From positions 62,001 to 126,000 of the forward strand of contig JNKE01000017.1 in the NCBI GenBank assembly GCA_000701945.1: a stretch of 64,000 nt of DNA. The letters are read 5' to 3'. The DNA comes from Anaerotruncus sp. MC2020 (lineage in GTDB: Bacteria > Bacillota > Clostridia > Oscillospirales > Ruminococcaceae). Both the position numbers and the translations under genes were made by a program. Of this stretch, positions 1 through 6,735 are shown one piece after another (position 1 is the first letter of the stretch; each line of letters begins with the position of its first letter). The notes below the pieces were generated by a model that was not told where the DNA came from, ran no database searches, and saw nothing but the letters and a program-made list of their open reading frames with translations.

Positions 1-22
1 TCGGTGTATACATCCAGCCCGC

Positions 23-115
23 TTAAAAGCCTCTGTAGCAAAACGTGTTGGATAGGATATCAGCAGGAATATCCTTCGGCAGATGCTGTTTTATCCATTC
101 TTCGTATTGTTTCAT
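23..115 (-). CDS. Small ORF (30 codons), possibly a frameshifted gene start
   Basis: This 30-codon reading frame starts with ATG behind a clear AGAAAGGAGC ribosome site and lies 36 bp after the acetyltransferase stop, so the two are probably cotranscribed. The protein begins MKQYEEWIKQHLPKDIPADI and ends at a TAA. If the frame shifts by one base near its end, it stays open to the window edge (reading FATEAFKRAGCIHR), so this may be the start of a longer gene broken by a frameshift. I do not recognise the product, and its remainder is outside the window. Confidence 0.4.
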   Translation of the reverse strand: MKQYEEWIKQHLPKDIPADILSNTFCYRGF

Positions 116-151
116 GATTGCTCCTTTCTGTTTGCCCGCATCACTGGTGAT

Positions 152-685
152 TCAGTGGTGCTGTTTTTCCTTTGCGTAATATGTCTCTTTTTTTATTTCC
201 AAATCAATATCAATCCATGTTTCACCACACAGATTATATTCCTCCCGCACTCCGTTTTCTTCAAATCCTACGCTTTTATAGCAATAATATGCCTGCTTGT
301 TGTTTTCAAAGACACCAAGGCTGACAGAATCAGCTCCATATATCTCAAATGCAAATTTCAAACCGAGCGTAATCATCTGTTTTCCATAGCCCGTTCCTCT
401 TTTTGAAGGATTGACAATCACATATCCGAAACGGAGCTTTTTATCATCTTCTTCAAGACGTACTCTTGCAGTAAAGAAGCCGACAAGCCCATTTTCATCA
501 AAAGCAGTAAACGGAAAATACCTGTCGTTATCTTCTCTGCCTGATGTTGCTTCAAGCAAGCGTTTTTCGGTAACAGGATATTCACCCAGAATTCCGGCTG
601 ACCACTTATAGAATTCTTCCTTTTTGTTTGTCCATGTAATAATTGTTTTTGCATCATTCTTTCTAAATGGTCTAAGCCTAAGCAA
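152..685 (-). CDS. GNAT family N-acetyltransferase (RimJ/RimL-like)
   Basis: The 177-residue protein fits the GNAT acetyltransferase fold that moves an acetyl group from acetyl-CoA to an amine. The N-terminus MLRLRPFRKNDAKTI is typical of RimJ/RimL-type members. The acetyl-CoA loop is seen as NPSKRGTGYGKQM near residues 93-105, followed by the usual helix and the C-terminal NNKQAYYCYKSVGFEENG segment. The start is a TTG codon, chosen because ACAGGAGT lies the right distance upstream and the conserved first strand begins there. The substrate cannot be told from sequence. A short ORF follows on the same strand. The gene is AT-rich compared with the genes after 5.5 kb, consistent with an accessory region. 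Confidence 0.85.
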   Translation of the reverse strand: MLRLRPFRKNDAKTIITWTNKKEEFYKWSAGILGEYPVTEKRLLEATSGREDNDRYFPFTAFDENGLVGFFTARVRLEEDDKKLRFGYVIVNPSKRGTGYGKQMITLGLKFAFEIYGADSVSLGVFENNKQAYYCYKSVGFEENGVREEYNLCGETWIDIDLEIKKETYYAKEKQHH

Positions 686-818
686 TTTTCTGACTCCTGT
701 TCTTTATACTTTTTTCGACAACCTTTCCACACACTCAACGTTATTTTGCAATCACCCGAATCGCAATTTTTGATTAGTCAATTTTTTGTGATTTTACGCT
801 GTTTCTAAATGCGACATT

Positions 819-911
819 CAATCCACACACTGAAAAATCGAAAAAAGCAGTTTCACGCGCCCTAAATCGAGTGCGTGATTTGGTTGTCAAAAATCAAAGT
901 GTGCGGATTGG
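819..911. repeat. Nested inverted repeat in intergenic region
   Basis: Outer arms CAATCCACACACT (819-831) and AGTGTGCGGATTGG (898-911) pair with one mismatch. Inside them CACGC (854-858) and GCGTG (873-877) also pair. No reading frame crosses it. It could be a folded RNA or a remnant end of a mobile element. Confidence 0.45.
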
Positions 912-1278
912 TTGTCAAATGTGCCGTGTATGCCATTTTGTCCTTTTACCTGTTTCCGCATACAGATTTTGAGTGGGTGAATCTGTGGTTATCGGAAAAG
1001 GGCGATGTCGATAAACCGCGCAAATACGCCGTTTCAGGATTTTTCTCGTGACAGCAGAACTACGCACTCAACGTGCAGAGTATTTGGAAACATGTCTATA
1101 TTCTTATCATATCAGATGTCTAAACTCTTGTCAATAAAAAAGTGCCTTCATACAAAGGGGCATTATAATATTTCAATAGCCCACGGTCTATTGACATACA
1201 AAAAAAGTATGTCATATAAGTTGTTTTTCGGCTTTTGAAATATTGCAATAAAAACAGCCACCCTATTGAAAGATGATT
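912..1278. other. Intergenic stretch without a recognisable gene
   Basis: No reading frame with a ribosome site or family resemblance is visible here. It holds one short AT-rich hairpin, TGACATAC-N7-GTATGTCA near 1193-1215, followed by TATAAG. I see no other supported signal. Confidence 0.5.
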
Positions 1279-1298
1279 GGAGCCGGTTACCCGGCTCC
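1279..1298 (-). terminator. Hairpin after the resolvase fragment
   Basis: GGAGCCGG and CCGGCTCC pair around a 4-nt loop just after the stop of the resolvase fragment. The T tract on the minus strand is poor, so termination activity is uncertain. Confidence 0.4.
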
Positions 1299-1301
1299 GT
1301 C

Positions 1302-1615
1302 TCATTTATGTATACTTTCGTATTCTCTGAGCCTGCGATAAAAGGTGTTGGCACGCAGACCCATCTCTTTCTGAAACCATACTGCCGTAATAGCGCCCGA
1401 CTTCCACTGCTCGTACAGCTGACCGAACTTTATCCAGTCGATAGGTAAAGGTTGTCTTCCTTTGTATTTCCCTTGAGACTTGGCTATGGCTATACCCTCA
1501 CGCTGACGCTGTAAGGTTTGTTCACGTTCAAGCTCTGAGAGCGCCGCGAAGATAGACAGCACAAAGCGTCCTTGCGGAGTGTTGGTATCAATGTTCTCCT
1601 TAACAAAGGAGCAGC
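1302..1615 (-). pseudogene. Serine recombinase (resolvase/invertase) C-terminal fragment
   Basis: From SFVKENIDTNTPQGRF onward, the translation matches the C-terminal half of small serine resolvases and DNA invertases. It contains the end of the catalytic domain (FVLSIFAALSELEREQ), the long E helix and a helix-turn-helix (WFQKEMGLRANTFYRRL). The N-terminal catalytic part with the active serine is missing: upstream of about 1615 the frame runs into the terminator and reading frame of a different small gene. The frame is open further upstream, but that part has no resolvase character. This is therefore a truncated relic, probably inactive, joined to unrelated sequence. It marks the area as a decayed mobile element. 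Confidence 0.8.
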
Positions 1616-1628
1616 GATGTGCTGCTCC
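1604..1628 (-). terminator. Terminator of the 59-aa ORF
   Basis: Perfect 8-bp stem GGAGCAGC / GCTGCTCC with a 5-nt loop, followed on the minus strand by TTTGTTAA. It sits right after the stop of the 59-aa ORF. Confidence 0.65.
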
Positions 1629-1633
1629 TCGTT

Positions 1634-1813
1634 TTAGTATGCCTCGATTATATTGCGGACGTACTGCTGCATTTCTTTCCGCGACTGTATCGCGTGAGTA
1701 CCGCTTACTACTTCCCATTTCTGCTGTTCTGTCAGAGATGAGAATTTTTCCATTGCCTCGGGATTCATAGCAAGTGCCATTCCGAGTCCGACAGGCATTT
1801 CAAAGCTATTCAT
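1634..1813 (-). CDS. Conserved-looking small protein, 59 aa
   Basis: This short gene starts with ATG behind GAAAGAGGTG and ends 6 bp before an intrinsic terminator. The protein begins MNSFEMPVGLGMALAMNPEA and contains FSSLTEQQKWEVVSGTH. It is mostly helical, with no membrane segment or signal peptide. It lies 12 bp downstream of a second small ORF that has an internal stop, forming a two-gene unit divergent from the DUF421 gene. I cannot assign a function. The setting beside a truncated resolvase suggests a plasmid- or conjugative-element-type accessory gene. The coding call rests on the ribosome site, terminator and balanced composition. Confidence 0.65.
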   Translation of the reverse strand: MNSFEMPVGLGMALAMNPEAMEKFSSLTEQQKWEVVSGTHAIQSRKEMQQYVRNIIEAY

Positions 1814-1825
1814 GTTGCACCTCTT

Positions 1826-2101
1826 TCAGATGTCCTGCAAATCAGCGGCAGGAATATCGTTTTCGATGTTGTCGCGTGCGAGGTCGTTGTCGATTGCGGG
1901 ATATGCCGATGAGACCGGCACTTCCTCAGAATACGACTTGTTATGCCATACCTTTTGCTCTGCTCACGAGGTTCCTGCGATAATGGGATTCACATGAGAT
2001 TTGCCGTGTTTGGCTTTTCCCTGTATCTCAGGCACTGCGGACTGCTCATTTTTAGGCTTTGTATGAGTATAGTCGGGGCGTTTCATACCCTGTTTTGCCA
2101 T
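1826..2101 (-). pseudogene. Small element-type ORF with an in-frame TGA (91 sense/stop codons plus TAA-type end)
   Basis: The frame begins with ATG after a GAGGTGATTTAA ribosome region and reads MAKQGMKRPDYTHTKPKNEQ onward. After 45 residues, ending PIIAGTS, a TGA codon lies at 1964-1966. The same frame then continues open for 46 more codons, through KVWHNKSYSEEVPVSSAYPA, to a second TGA at 1826-1828. That stop is 12 bp before the next gene, as expected for the natural end. The simplest reading is a nonsense mutation in a small accessory gene. A sequencing error or UGA readthrough are alternatives. The protein is hydrophilic and of unknown function. Confidence 0.65.
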
Positions 2102-2210
2102 TTAAATCACCTCGGATATATTGTGCGTAAACGCCGCTGTCTTATTCTTTCAGTCCGCAGATAATAATTGACATCTCACTGCACATAATAAACTAAAAAA
2201 GGAGGCAAAT

Positions 2211-2918
2211 ATGGAACTTCTGAAAACAGCATGGATCTCATTTCTCAGCATTATAGTACTGTTTCTTCTGACAAAGCTTATGGGCAACAAACAGCTTTCA
2301 CAGCTGAGTATGTTTGACTACATCATCGGTATATCTATCGGCTCTATTGCAGCGGAGTGCTCCTTTGAGGACGAGCACCCCGAGCGTATGATAGTTGCAA
2401 TGATAATATATGCGCTGAGTGCATATGCAGTTTCGATAATAACAGGCAAATCAACGTATTTCCGCAAGGTGCTTATCGGCAGACCTCTTATCCTTTTCCA
2501 CAATGGAAAGCTTTACCGTGACAATTTTAAAAAGGCGCGTATCGACATCAGCGACTTTCTCACACACTGCCGAAATCAGGGATATTTTGACCTCTCAAAT
2601 CTCAGAACGGCTGTATTCGAGTATAACGGCTCGCTGAGCCTGCTTCCTGTCGATTCCGACAGACCGCTCAAGCCTTCTGATTTGGAGCTTGAACCTGAAC
2701 AGGAGGAAATAATGGTGAATGTTATCCTCGACGGACACATCAACGATGTCAATCTGAAAAAGGCTGGATTCGAGCGTGTGTGGCTCGAAAAACAGCTTCA
2801 CGAACAGGGATTTAACAATGCGAAGGAGGTGTTTCTCGGCATGGCAGACACAGTGAAAAAGACGCTTCAGCTGTATCCTATGGAAGTGAAGAAGCAAAGC
2901 GCCGACCCGTTTGAATGA
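2211..2918 (+). CDS. DUF421 / YetF-family membrane protein
   Basis: The 235-residue protein has three N-terminal membrane segments (about 7-24, 36-52 and 60-80), then a cytoplasmic domain containing GRPLILFHNGKLYRDNFKKA. That is the typical DUF421/YetF signature, followed by the NLRTAVFEYNGSLSLLP strand pattern of the family. Family members are inner-membrane proteins of unclear function found in many Firmicutes and enterics. The start is set by AAAGGAGGCAAAT directly upstream. The gene diverges from the small two-gene unit on the other strand and precedes the superoxide dismutase gene by 47 bp. The C-terminal tail after about residue 165 is acidic and longer than the minimal domain. Confidence 0.85.
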   Translation: MELLKTAWISFLSIIVLFLLTKLMGNKQLSQLSMFDYIIGISIGSIAAECSFEDEHPERMIVAMIIYALSAYAVSIITGKSTYFRKVLIGRPLILFHNGKLYRDNFKKARIDISDFLTHCRNQGYFDLSNLRTAVFEYNGSLSLLPVDSDRPLKPSDLELEPEQEEIMVNVILDGHINDVNLKKAGFERVWLEKQLHEQGFNNAKEVFLGMADTVKKTLQLYPMEVKKQSADPFE

Positions 2919-2965
2919 ACGCATTACTGTTCAGCGTCATATAATATTTCGGGAGGAATTATGCT

Positions 2966-3460
2966 ATGAACAGAATGAATTGCAGCGGAGTTTCACTTAT
3001 ACAAAAACGACCGCAGGCGGCGGCTGTACTGACGGGGAGCGATGAATATCCCGATATTTACGGAGTTGTGAGATTCTATACGATGAAAAATGGTACGCTC
3101 GTATACGCCGATGTTGAAGGACTTCCTTATGCAGGCAACAGGTGCAGTCAGGAAGTATTTGGCTTTCACATACATGAGGGCGAGTCATGTACAGGTAATG
3201 ACAAAGATAAGTTTGCTGATGCAGGAACTCATCTGAATAAGGATAACTGCATACACCCTTTCCATATGGGAGATATGCCGCCGCTTTTCGGGAATAACGG
3301 TAGGGCAGTTTCCATATTCCTGACAAACAGATTTACAGTTGATGATGTGATAGGAAAAGCCATAATAATTCACGGAAGTCCCGATGATTTCACCACTCAG
3401 CCAAGTGGTAACGCAGGTGAGAAAATTGCCTGCGGTATAATCAGACCTGTTATGAGATGA
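2966..3460 (+). CDS. sodC: Cu/Zn superoxide dismutase-like protein
   Basis: The 164-residue protein has all the metal-ligand motifs of Cu/Zn superoxide dismutase: FHIHEG near residue 66-71, then GTHLN, a shortened zinc loop IHPFHMGDMPPL, and IIIHGSPDDF. The C-terminal TQPSGNAGEKIACGII block follows. These would bind one copper and one zinc and convert superoxide to peroxide and oxygen. The active-site arginine expected in GNAGxRxACG is a lysine here, which may lower activity. No signal peptide is visible, although most bacterial SodC proteins are exported. The ribosome site GGGAGGAATTATGCT precedes the ATG. The stop overlaps the next start (ATGA), so translation is probably coupled to the amidase gene. 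Confidence 0.88.
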   Translation: MNRMNCSGVSLIQKRPQAAAVLTGSDEYPDIYGVVRFYTMKNGTLVYADVEGLPYAGNRCSQEVFGFHIHEGESCTGNDKDKFADAGTHLNKDNCIHPFHMGDMPPLFGNNGRAVSIFLTNRFTVDDVIGKAIIIHGSPDDFTTQPSGNAGEKIACGIIRPVMR

Positions 3461-3942
3461 AAGAATATCCGCTCAACATAAAGGCTGAGATAGAATACGC
3501 TCGCAGGTGGGCATTTTCGGCAAATCCTGCATACTACAACTTTGAAAATATCGGTGGAGACTGCACTAATTTCGTGTTCCAATGTCTGTACGCAGGCGGA
3601 GCGGTCATGAACTATACCCGTGATACAGGCTGGTATTACAATTCACTTCACGACAGGGCGGCTGCGTGGACAAGTGTGGAGTATTTCTATAAATTCATTG
3701 TAAATAACAAAGGTGTCGGACCATTCGGCATACCTGTGCCGCTCAGTCAAGCCCATGCAGGTGATGTTATACAGCTTGGAGCAAATGGCAGATTCCGTCA
3801 CAGTATGCTTGTTATCAATGTTCGCAGCGGAGTCCTGTATATCGCGGCTCACACATTCAATGCGTATGATCGTCCGCTGAATACTTATATTTATGATGAC
3901 ATCAGATGCATCAGGATAGTAGGTACAAGAAAATATGGCTGA
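3457..3942 (+). CDS. Amidase-domain (CHAP/NlpC-like, Amidase_6) protein
   Basis: The 161-residue protein matches the putative amidase domain family (Amidase_6), papain-like enzymes related to peptidoglycan or spore-cortex amidases. The nucleophile region is GGDCTNFVFQCLYAGG near residues 32-47, and the histidine region is GRFRHSMLVI near 110-120. The N-terminal YARRWAFSANPAYYNFENI is also typical of the family. It overlaps the sodC stop by four bases. No signal peptide is seen, so either export is non-classical or the enzyme acts on an internal substrate. Two intrinsic terminators follow, so the DUF421-sodC-amidase run probably ends here. Confidence 0.78.
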   Translation: MKEYPLNIKAEIEYARRWAFSANPAYYNFENIGGDCTNFVFQCLYAGGAVMNYTRDTGWYYNSLHDRAAAWTSVEYFYKFIVNNKGVGPFGIPVPLSQAHAGDVIQLGANGRFRHSMLVINVRSGVLYIAAHTFNAYDRPLNTYIYDDIRCIRIVGTRKYG

Positions 3943-4022
3943 CTTAATTTAAAATTGATCAAAAACGGCTATTTTTAGTAGAGAAACTGTTGGGGTCTAT
4001 ATTGTAACACATTCACAAGTTG

Positions 4023-4070
4023 AAAGCTACATTTTTAATGCGGAATGCATAAAATGTAGCTTTTTCTTTT
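4023..4070 (+). terminator. Intrinsic terminator after the amidase gene
   Basis: AAAGCTACATTTT pairs with AAAATGTAGCTTT and is followed by a T-rich tract. Confidence 0.8.
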
Positions 4071-4084
4071 GTTAACAACAATGA

Positions 4085-4116
4085 TAGCGTGTGTTTTTTA
4101 ACATACGCTATTTTTT
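4085..4116 (+). terminator. Second tandem terminator
   Basis: TAGCGTGTGT pairs with ACATACGCTA (one G-T wobble) around TTTTTA and is followed by six T residues. Confidence 0.75.
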
Positions 4117-4127
4117 ATATTTATATA

Positions 4128-4156
4128 TTTACATTTTTCGACATTTGTGATATTAT
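4128..4156 (+). promoter_or_regulatory. Putative sigma-A promoter for the sigma-like gene
   Basis: TTTACA-N17-TATTAT, about 45 bp upstream of the start codon. Confidence 0.5.
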
Positions 4157-4202
4157 CAGCTCCTGAGTAAAATCAGAATATTTTATTAAAGGAGTATTTA
4201 TT

Positions 4203-4796
4203 ATGAAAAACGAAACATTCACAAACGACGCATGGTACGCAGACTATGTTGCTGTACAGAGATCGCTTACTGACGAAAGAGCGTGGGAGGAGCTTTACTA
4301 TAATTCCTACAAGTACGTCCAGAATTATATTGCAAAGAGGTTCAGGTCAGAATTCATGGGAAGCAATACTGTAGATGACGTGCTTGCTGAAACATACGAG
4401 CGTTGCTATTTTGACCGTAAGTTTTTCCGCGGAGATTGTAGATTCACAACGTGGATGTGCGCATACGCCAGATATGTAATGCTGAACATGATAAGCAAAT
4501 TCACACCATACCAGAAGCACATTGACAAGTATCGTACCGAAGATGTCGCTGACCACTATGATTCCCCACTATGGCATCTTGAACGAGGCGAACGTGACCG
4601 TTTTATCTGGATGGCTTATGATTTGCTCAACTACTCTCATCAAAGACTGCTTGATTGCTATGTCCTCGATGAGATAACCACTCAGGAGGCAGGCGAGCTT
4701 ACAGGACTGAATCGCTTTCAGCGAAAAGCTGAACTTGAAATAGCAGTCGATGTACTTAGAAAACGTTTCATTTCCCTGTACAATTCGGAGAAATGA
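4203..4796 (+). CDS. Sigma-70-like (ECF-type) protein of a mobile element
   Basis: The 197-residue protein resembles sigma factor region 2 around residues 55-105. There, DDVLAETYERCYFDRKFF and CRFTTWMCAYARYVMLNMI correspond to the core-binding and -10 recognition helices. A weaker region-4-like part follows (LLDCYVLDEITTQEAGELTG). Such diverged sigma-like proteins often sit beside recombinase genes of conjugative and mobilisable elements. Here the next gene is a recombinase fragment 8 bp downstream, which supports that origin. The start follows AAAGGAGTATTT. It could direct transcription of element genes, or act only as a DNA-binding regulator. No anti-sigma gene is adjacent. Confidence 0.7.
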   Translation: MKNETFTNDAWYADYVAVQRSLTDERAWEELYYNSYKYVQNYIAKRFRSEFMGSNTVDDVLAETYERCYFDRKFFRGDCRFTTWMCAYARYVMLNMISKFTPYQKHIDKYRTEDVADHYDSPLWHLERGERDRFIWMAYDLLNYSHQRLLDCYVLDEITTQEAGELTGLNRFQRKAELEIAVDVLRKRFISLYNSEK

Positions 4797-4804
4797 GGCG
4801 CGAT

Positions 4805-4924
4805 ATGAAGAAGGTCAGAACAGCTATGGAGATCTATGCAGCATTTGCTCAGCAGGAAAGCCAGAGCATTAGTGAGAGTATTAAAATGGGCATACGTCGA
4901 AAAATGCGGCAGGGAGGTATTTGA
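4805..4924 (+). pseudogene. Large serine recombinase internal fragment (39 aa)
   Basis: This 39-residue frame contains MEIYAAFAQQESQSISESIK followed by GIRRKMRQG. That is the segment after the catalytic domain of large serine recombinases, which normally reads like AAFAQEESRSISEN...GIRKR. Everything before and after that block is missing, so it cannot be an active integrase. It starts 8 bp after the sigma-like gene. The likely history is deletion of the recombinase gene of an integrated element, leaving this scar. Whether the short peptide is still made is unknown. Confidence 0.75.
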
Positions 4925-4965
4925 ACAAGTTCAGATCAAAAAAGGGAAAAAGTAAGCATTTTCTA

Positions 4966-4994
4966 TTGACAAATCCTGATTTGCAGGATATAAT
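4966..4994 (+). promoter_or_regulatory. Perfect-consensus sigma-A promoter
   Basis: TTGACA-N17-TATAAT with no mismatch. No start codon with a ribosome site lies in the following 180 bp, so its product appears to be an RNA. Confidence 0.85.
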
Positions 4995-5047
4995 GTATAT
5001 GAAGATAAGTTTAGGCTTATCATATGGGAGCTTGCTCCTGTAAAAAG

Positions 5048-5150
5048 AGGTAGTCCCTGCCGTATAAGTGGGAGTTTTAAAGCAGGAAGTCCATGCCGAT
5101 AAGTTGGAGTTTTAAAGTAGGTGGACCCTACCGTTAAGTGGGAGCTTTAA
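5048..5150 (+). repeat. Three tandem 33-35-bp imperfect repeats
   Basis: Units lie at 5048-5080, 5081-5115 and 5116-5150. They share the core CCNTRCCG-N-TAAGTKGGAGYTTTAA. The variable 5' part of each unit still forms a short stem, which suggests that structure is conserved. Confidence 0.85.
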
Positions 5151-5157
5151 AAGAAAG

Positions 5158-5184
5158 AACTGTGCTTCGGCACAGTTTTTTTAT
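5158..5184 (+). terminator. Intrinsic terminator of the small RNA
   Basis: AACTGTGC-TTCG-GCACAGTT, a perfect 8-bp stem with a stable UUCG loop, followed by a run of T residues. Confidence 0.92.
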
Positions 5185-5196
5185 GCAGGAGGTAAT

Positions 5197-5217
5197 ATGG
5201 CAAGGCTAAGATTTTAG
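5197..5217 (+). other. Six-codon mini-ORF with a strong ribosome site
   Basis: GCAGGAGGTAAT precedes ATG and a frame reading MARLRF then TAG. It could be the truncated start of a lost gene, for example one removed with the element, or a leader peptide. It lies between two terminators. Confidence 0.35.
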
Positions 5218-5306
5218 CAAAATCAAATAACGAATAATTATAATGCTTTGAAACCACCTATTTTTAGGCGAATAAAAGCGGGATTCAGATTGCTCCACCT
5301 TTACAA

Positions 5307-5337
5307 GCGCCTCGGCAATAGCCGAGGCGCTTTTTTT
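5307..5337 (+). terminator. Strong intrinsic terminator
   Basis: GCGCCTCGGC-AATA-GCCGAGGCGC, a perfect 10-bp stem, followed by seven T residues. It probably closed a gene that is now lost, and separates the accessory region from the dockerin-esterase. Confidence 0.92.
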
Positions 5338-5443
5338 CGCGCTCCATACCGTATCTAAATCGGTTCACCTTTTCATGTACTTGTAAAATGACGAAGCTTC
5401 CTGTGTTTGCGCGCAGGGAGTTGTTTATAATATGAGATATCTG

Positions 5444-5472
5444 TTGATTTGGGAGAGAGACTGTGGTATACT
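5444..5472 (+). promoter_or_regulatory. Promoter of the dockerin-esterase
   Basis: TTGATT-N17-TATACT, about 50 bp upstream of the start codon. Confidence 0.65.
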
Positions 5473-5525
5473 AAGGATAGAATAAATGCGACAGGCTCAA
5501 TACCAAATGACAGGAGGAAACGGAA

Positions 5526-6706
5526 ATGAACAAAAACATGATAGCAGCAGCTGCATTGCTTGCGGCATTATGCGCGGCAGGAGCCTCATTATCCGCAAAA
5601 GCGGCGGTAAGAGGGGATATCAACAGCGACGGCAGAGTTGATACGTTCGACCTTATCCTTTGCCGAAAGGGCGTAGTTAATATGTTTTCGGGCGGACAGA
5701 TCGCCTCGTCAACGTATATTGACGGCGACGGCAATACGCAGGTCAACGACCTTGTACTGCTATCACAGTACATACTCGGGGAGAAGAAGGAGCTGCCGCA
5801 GGCGGCTGTAACGACCGCTGAGACAACGACTTCCGAACCGCCTGTAACGACATCAACGACTCAGAACGGTGACAGCTATATGAAAAAAATGGCAACAGAT
5901 ATACATATGCACGAAGAGCCGTCAGTTCTTGAAACTCGCGGCGAAGTTGACTACGGAACTATCGAGAAAAAGACCTACTTCTCCAAGGATGCGCAGCGCG
6001 AAAAGAATCTGAACGTGCTGCTGCCGCCGAGTTACGATGCATCGCAGTCCTATCCCGTGTTTTTGTATTTCACGGCATTTTCGGCGATGAAAACTCCATG
6101 GTCAGCGAGAATATGAAGATACAGACCATGCTCGGCAACCTCATCGCTTCGGGAGAAGCAGAGAAGATGATAGTGGTTTTCCCGCAGATGTTCACCACCA
6201 AGGAGAACATATTCCCCGCGTTTACGAACGAGTCATCGCGTGCGTATGACGCGATACGCGAAGACCTCGAAAACAGCATAATGCCTTTTATCGCGGAGAA
6301 TTACTCGGTCAGGACGGGCAGGGAGAACACCGCTGTCAATGGCTTCTCAATGGGCGGAAGAGAAGCGCTTTACGTCGGAGTGACGCGTCCGCAGCTCTAC
6401 GGCTATGTCGGAGGAGTCTGCCCTGCGCCCGGAATTTTCCCCACGGTCGACGGGAATATGACCCACGAGGGCTGTATGTCGCCCGAGGAATTCTGTTTCG
6501 GCACAGCTCCAAGCCCGTATGTGCTCATGATAACCTGTACCCGTTTTGACGGCACCGTAGGAGACGCTCCCGACAGCTACCACGAGGCTCTGACGAATAA
6601 CGGCGTCGAGCACATATGGCATCAGCTCACCGACGGCGACCACGGTGAGATATCCGTCAGAGCGCATATGTACAACTTCCTGAGATACGTGTTCAAGGCG
6701 AAATAA
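5526..6706 (+). pseudogene. Dockerin-containing CE1-like esterase, broken by one frameshift
   Basis: The first frame gives a signal peptide (about residues 1-27), a type-I dockerin with two calcium-loop repeats (GDINSDGRVDTFDLI and DGDGNTQVNDLVLL), a Thr-rich linker and the start of an esterase-D/feruloyl-esterase fold. At about 6071 the frame breaks inside the expected FHGIFGDE oxyanion-hole motif, consistent with one lost base. The other frame then carries the rest: the nucleophile NGFSMGG, FDGTVGD as a likely acid region, and histidine in DGDHGE. Joined, it would be an exported cellulosomal esterase, possibly acting on xylan-linked acyl groups. It is either a pseudogene or carries a sequencing error. 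The start follows CAGGAGGAAACGGAA. Confidence 0.82.
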
Positions 6707-6735
6707 AGCTCATTTGCAGACAAGGAGAACAAAAT

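Larger units (their letters stand above)
5001..5184 (+). ncRNA. Putative small RNA with three 35-nt repeats
   Basis: A transcript of about 185 nt is predicted from the consensus promoter at 4966-4994 to the perfect terminator at 5158-5182. It begins with a GGAGC-TT-GCTCC hairpin near 5027-5038, followed by three repeats of about 35 nt. Each repeat has a small hairpin such as GTAGG-TGGAC-CCTAC and then a conserved single-stranded-looking part, TAAGTGGGAGTTTTAAA. No open reading frame with a ribosome site lies inside. The layout recalls RNAs that titrate a protein through repeated GGA-containing sites, but no Rfam family could be recognised by eye. It lies directly downstream of the recombinase scar. 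Confidence 0.65.

Noticed and set aside
1193..1222. TTGACA followed by TATAAG as a promoter
   Set aside because: The TTGACA is half of a TGACATAC/GTATGTCA hairpin and the spacing to TATAAG is 18 with no gene following on the plus strand.
5048..5150. Possible CRISPR array
   Set aside because: The three units are contiguous, about 35 bp each, without unique spacers between identical repeats, and no cas gene is near.
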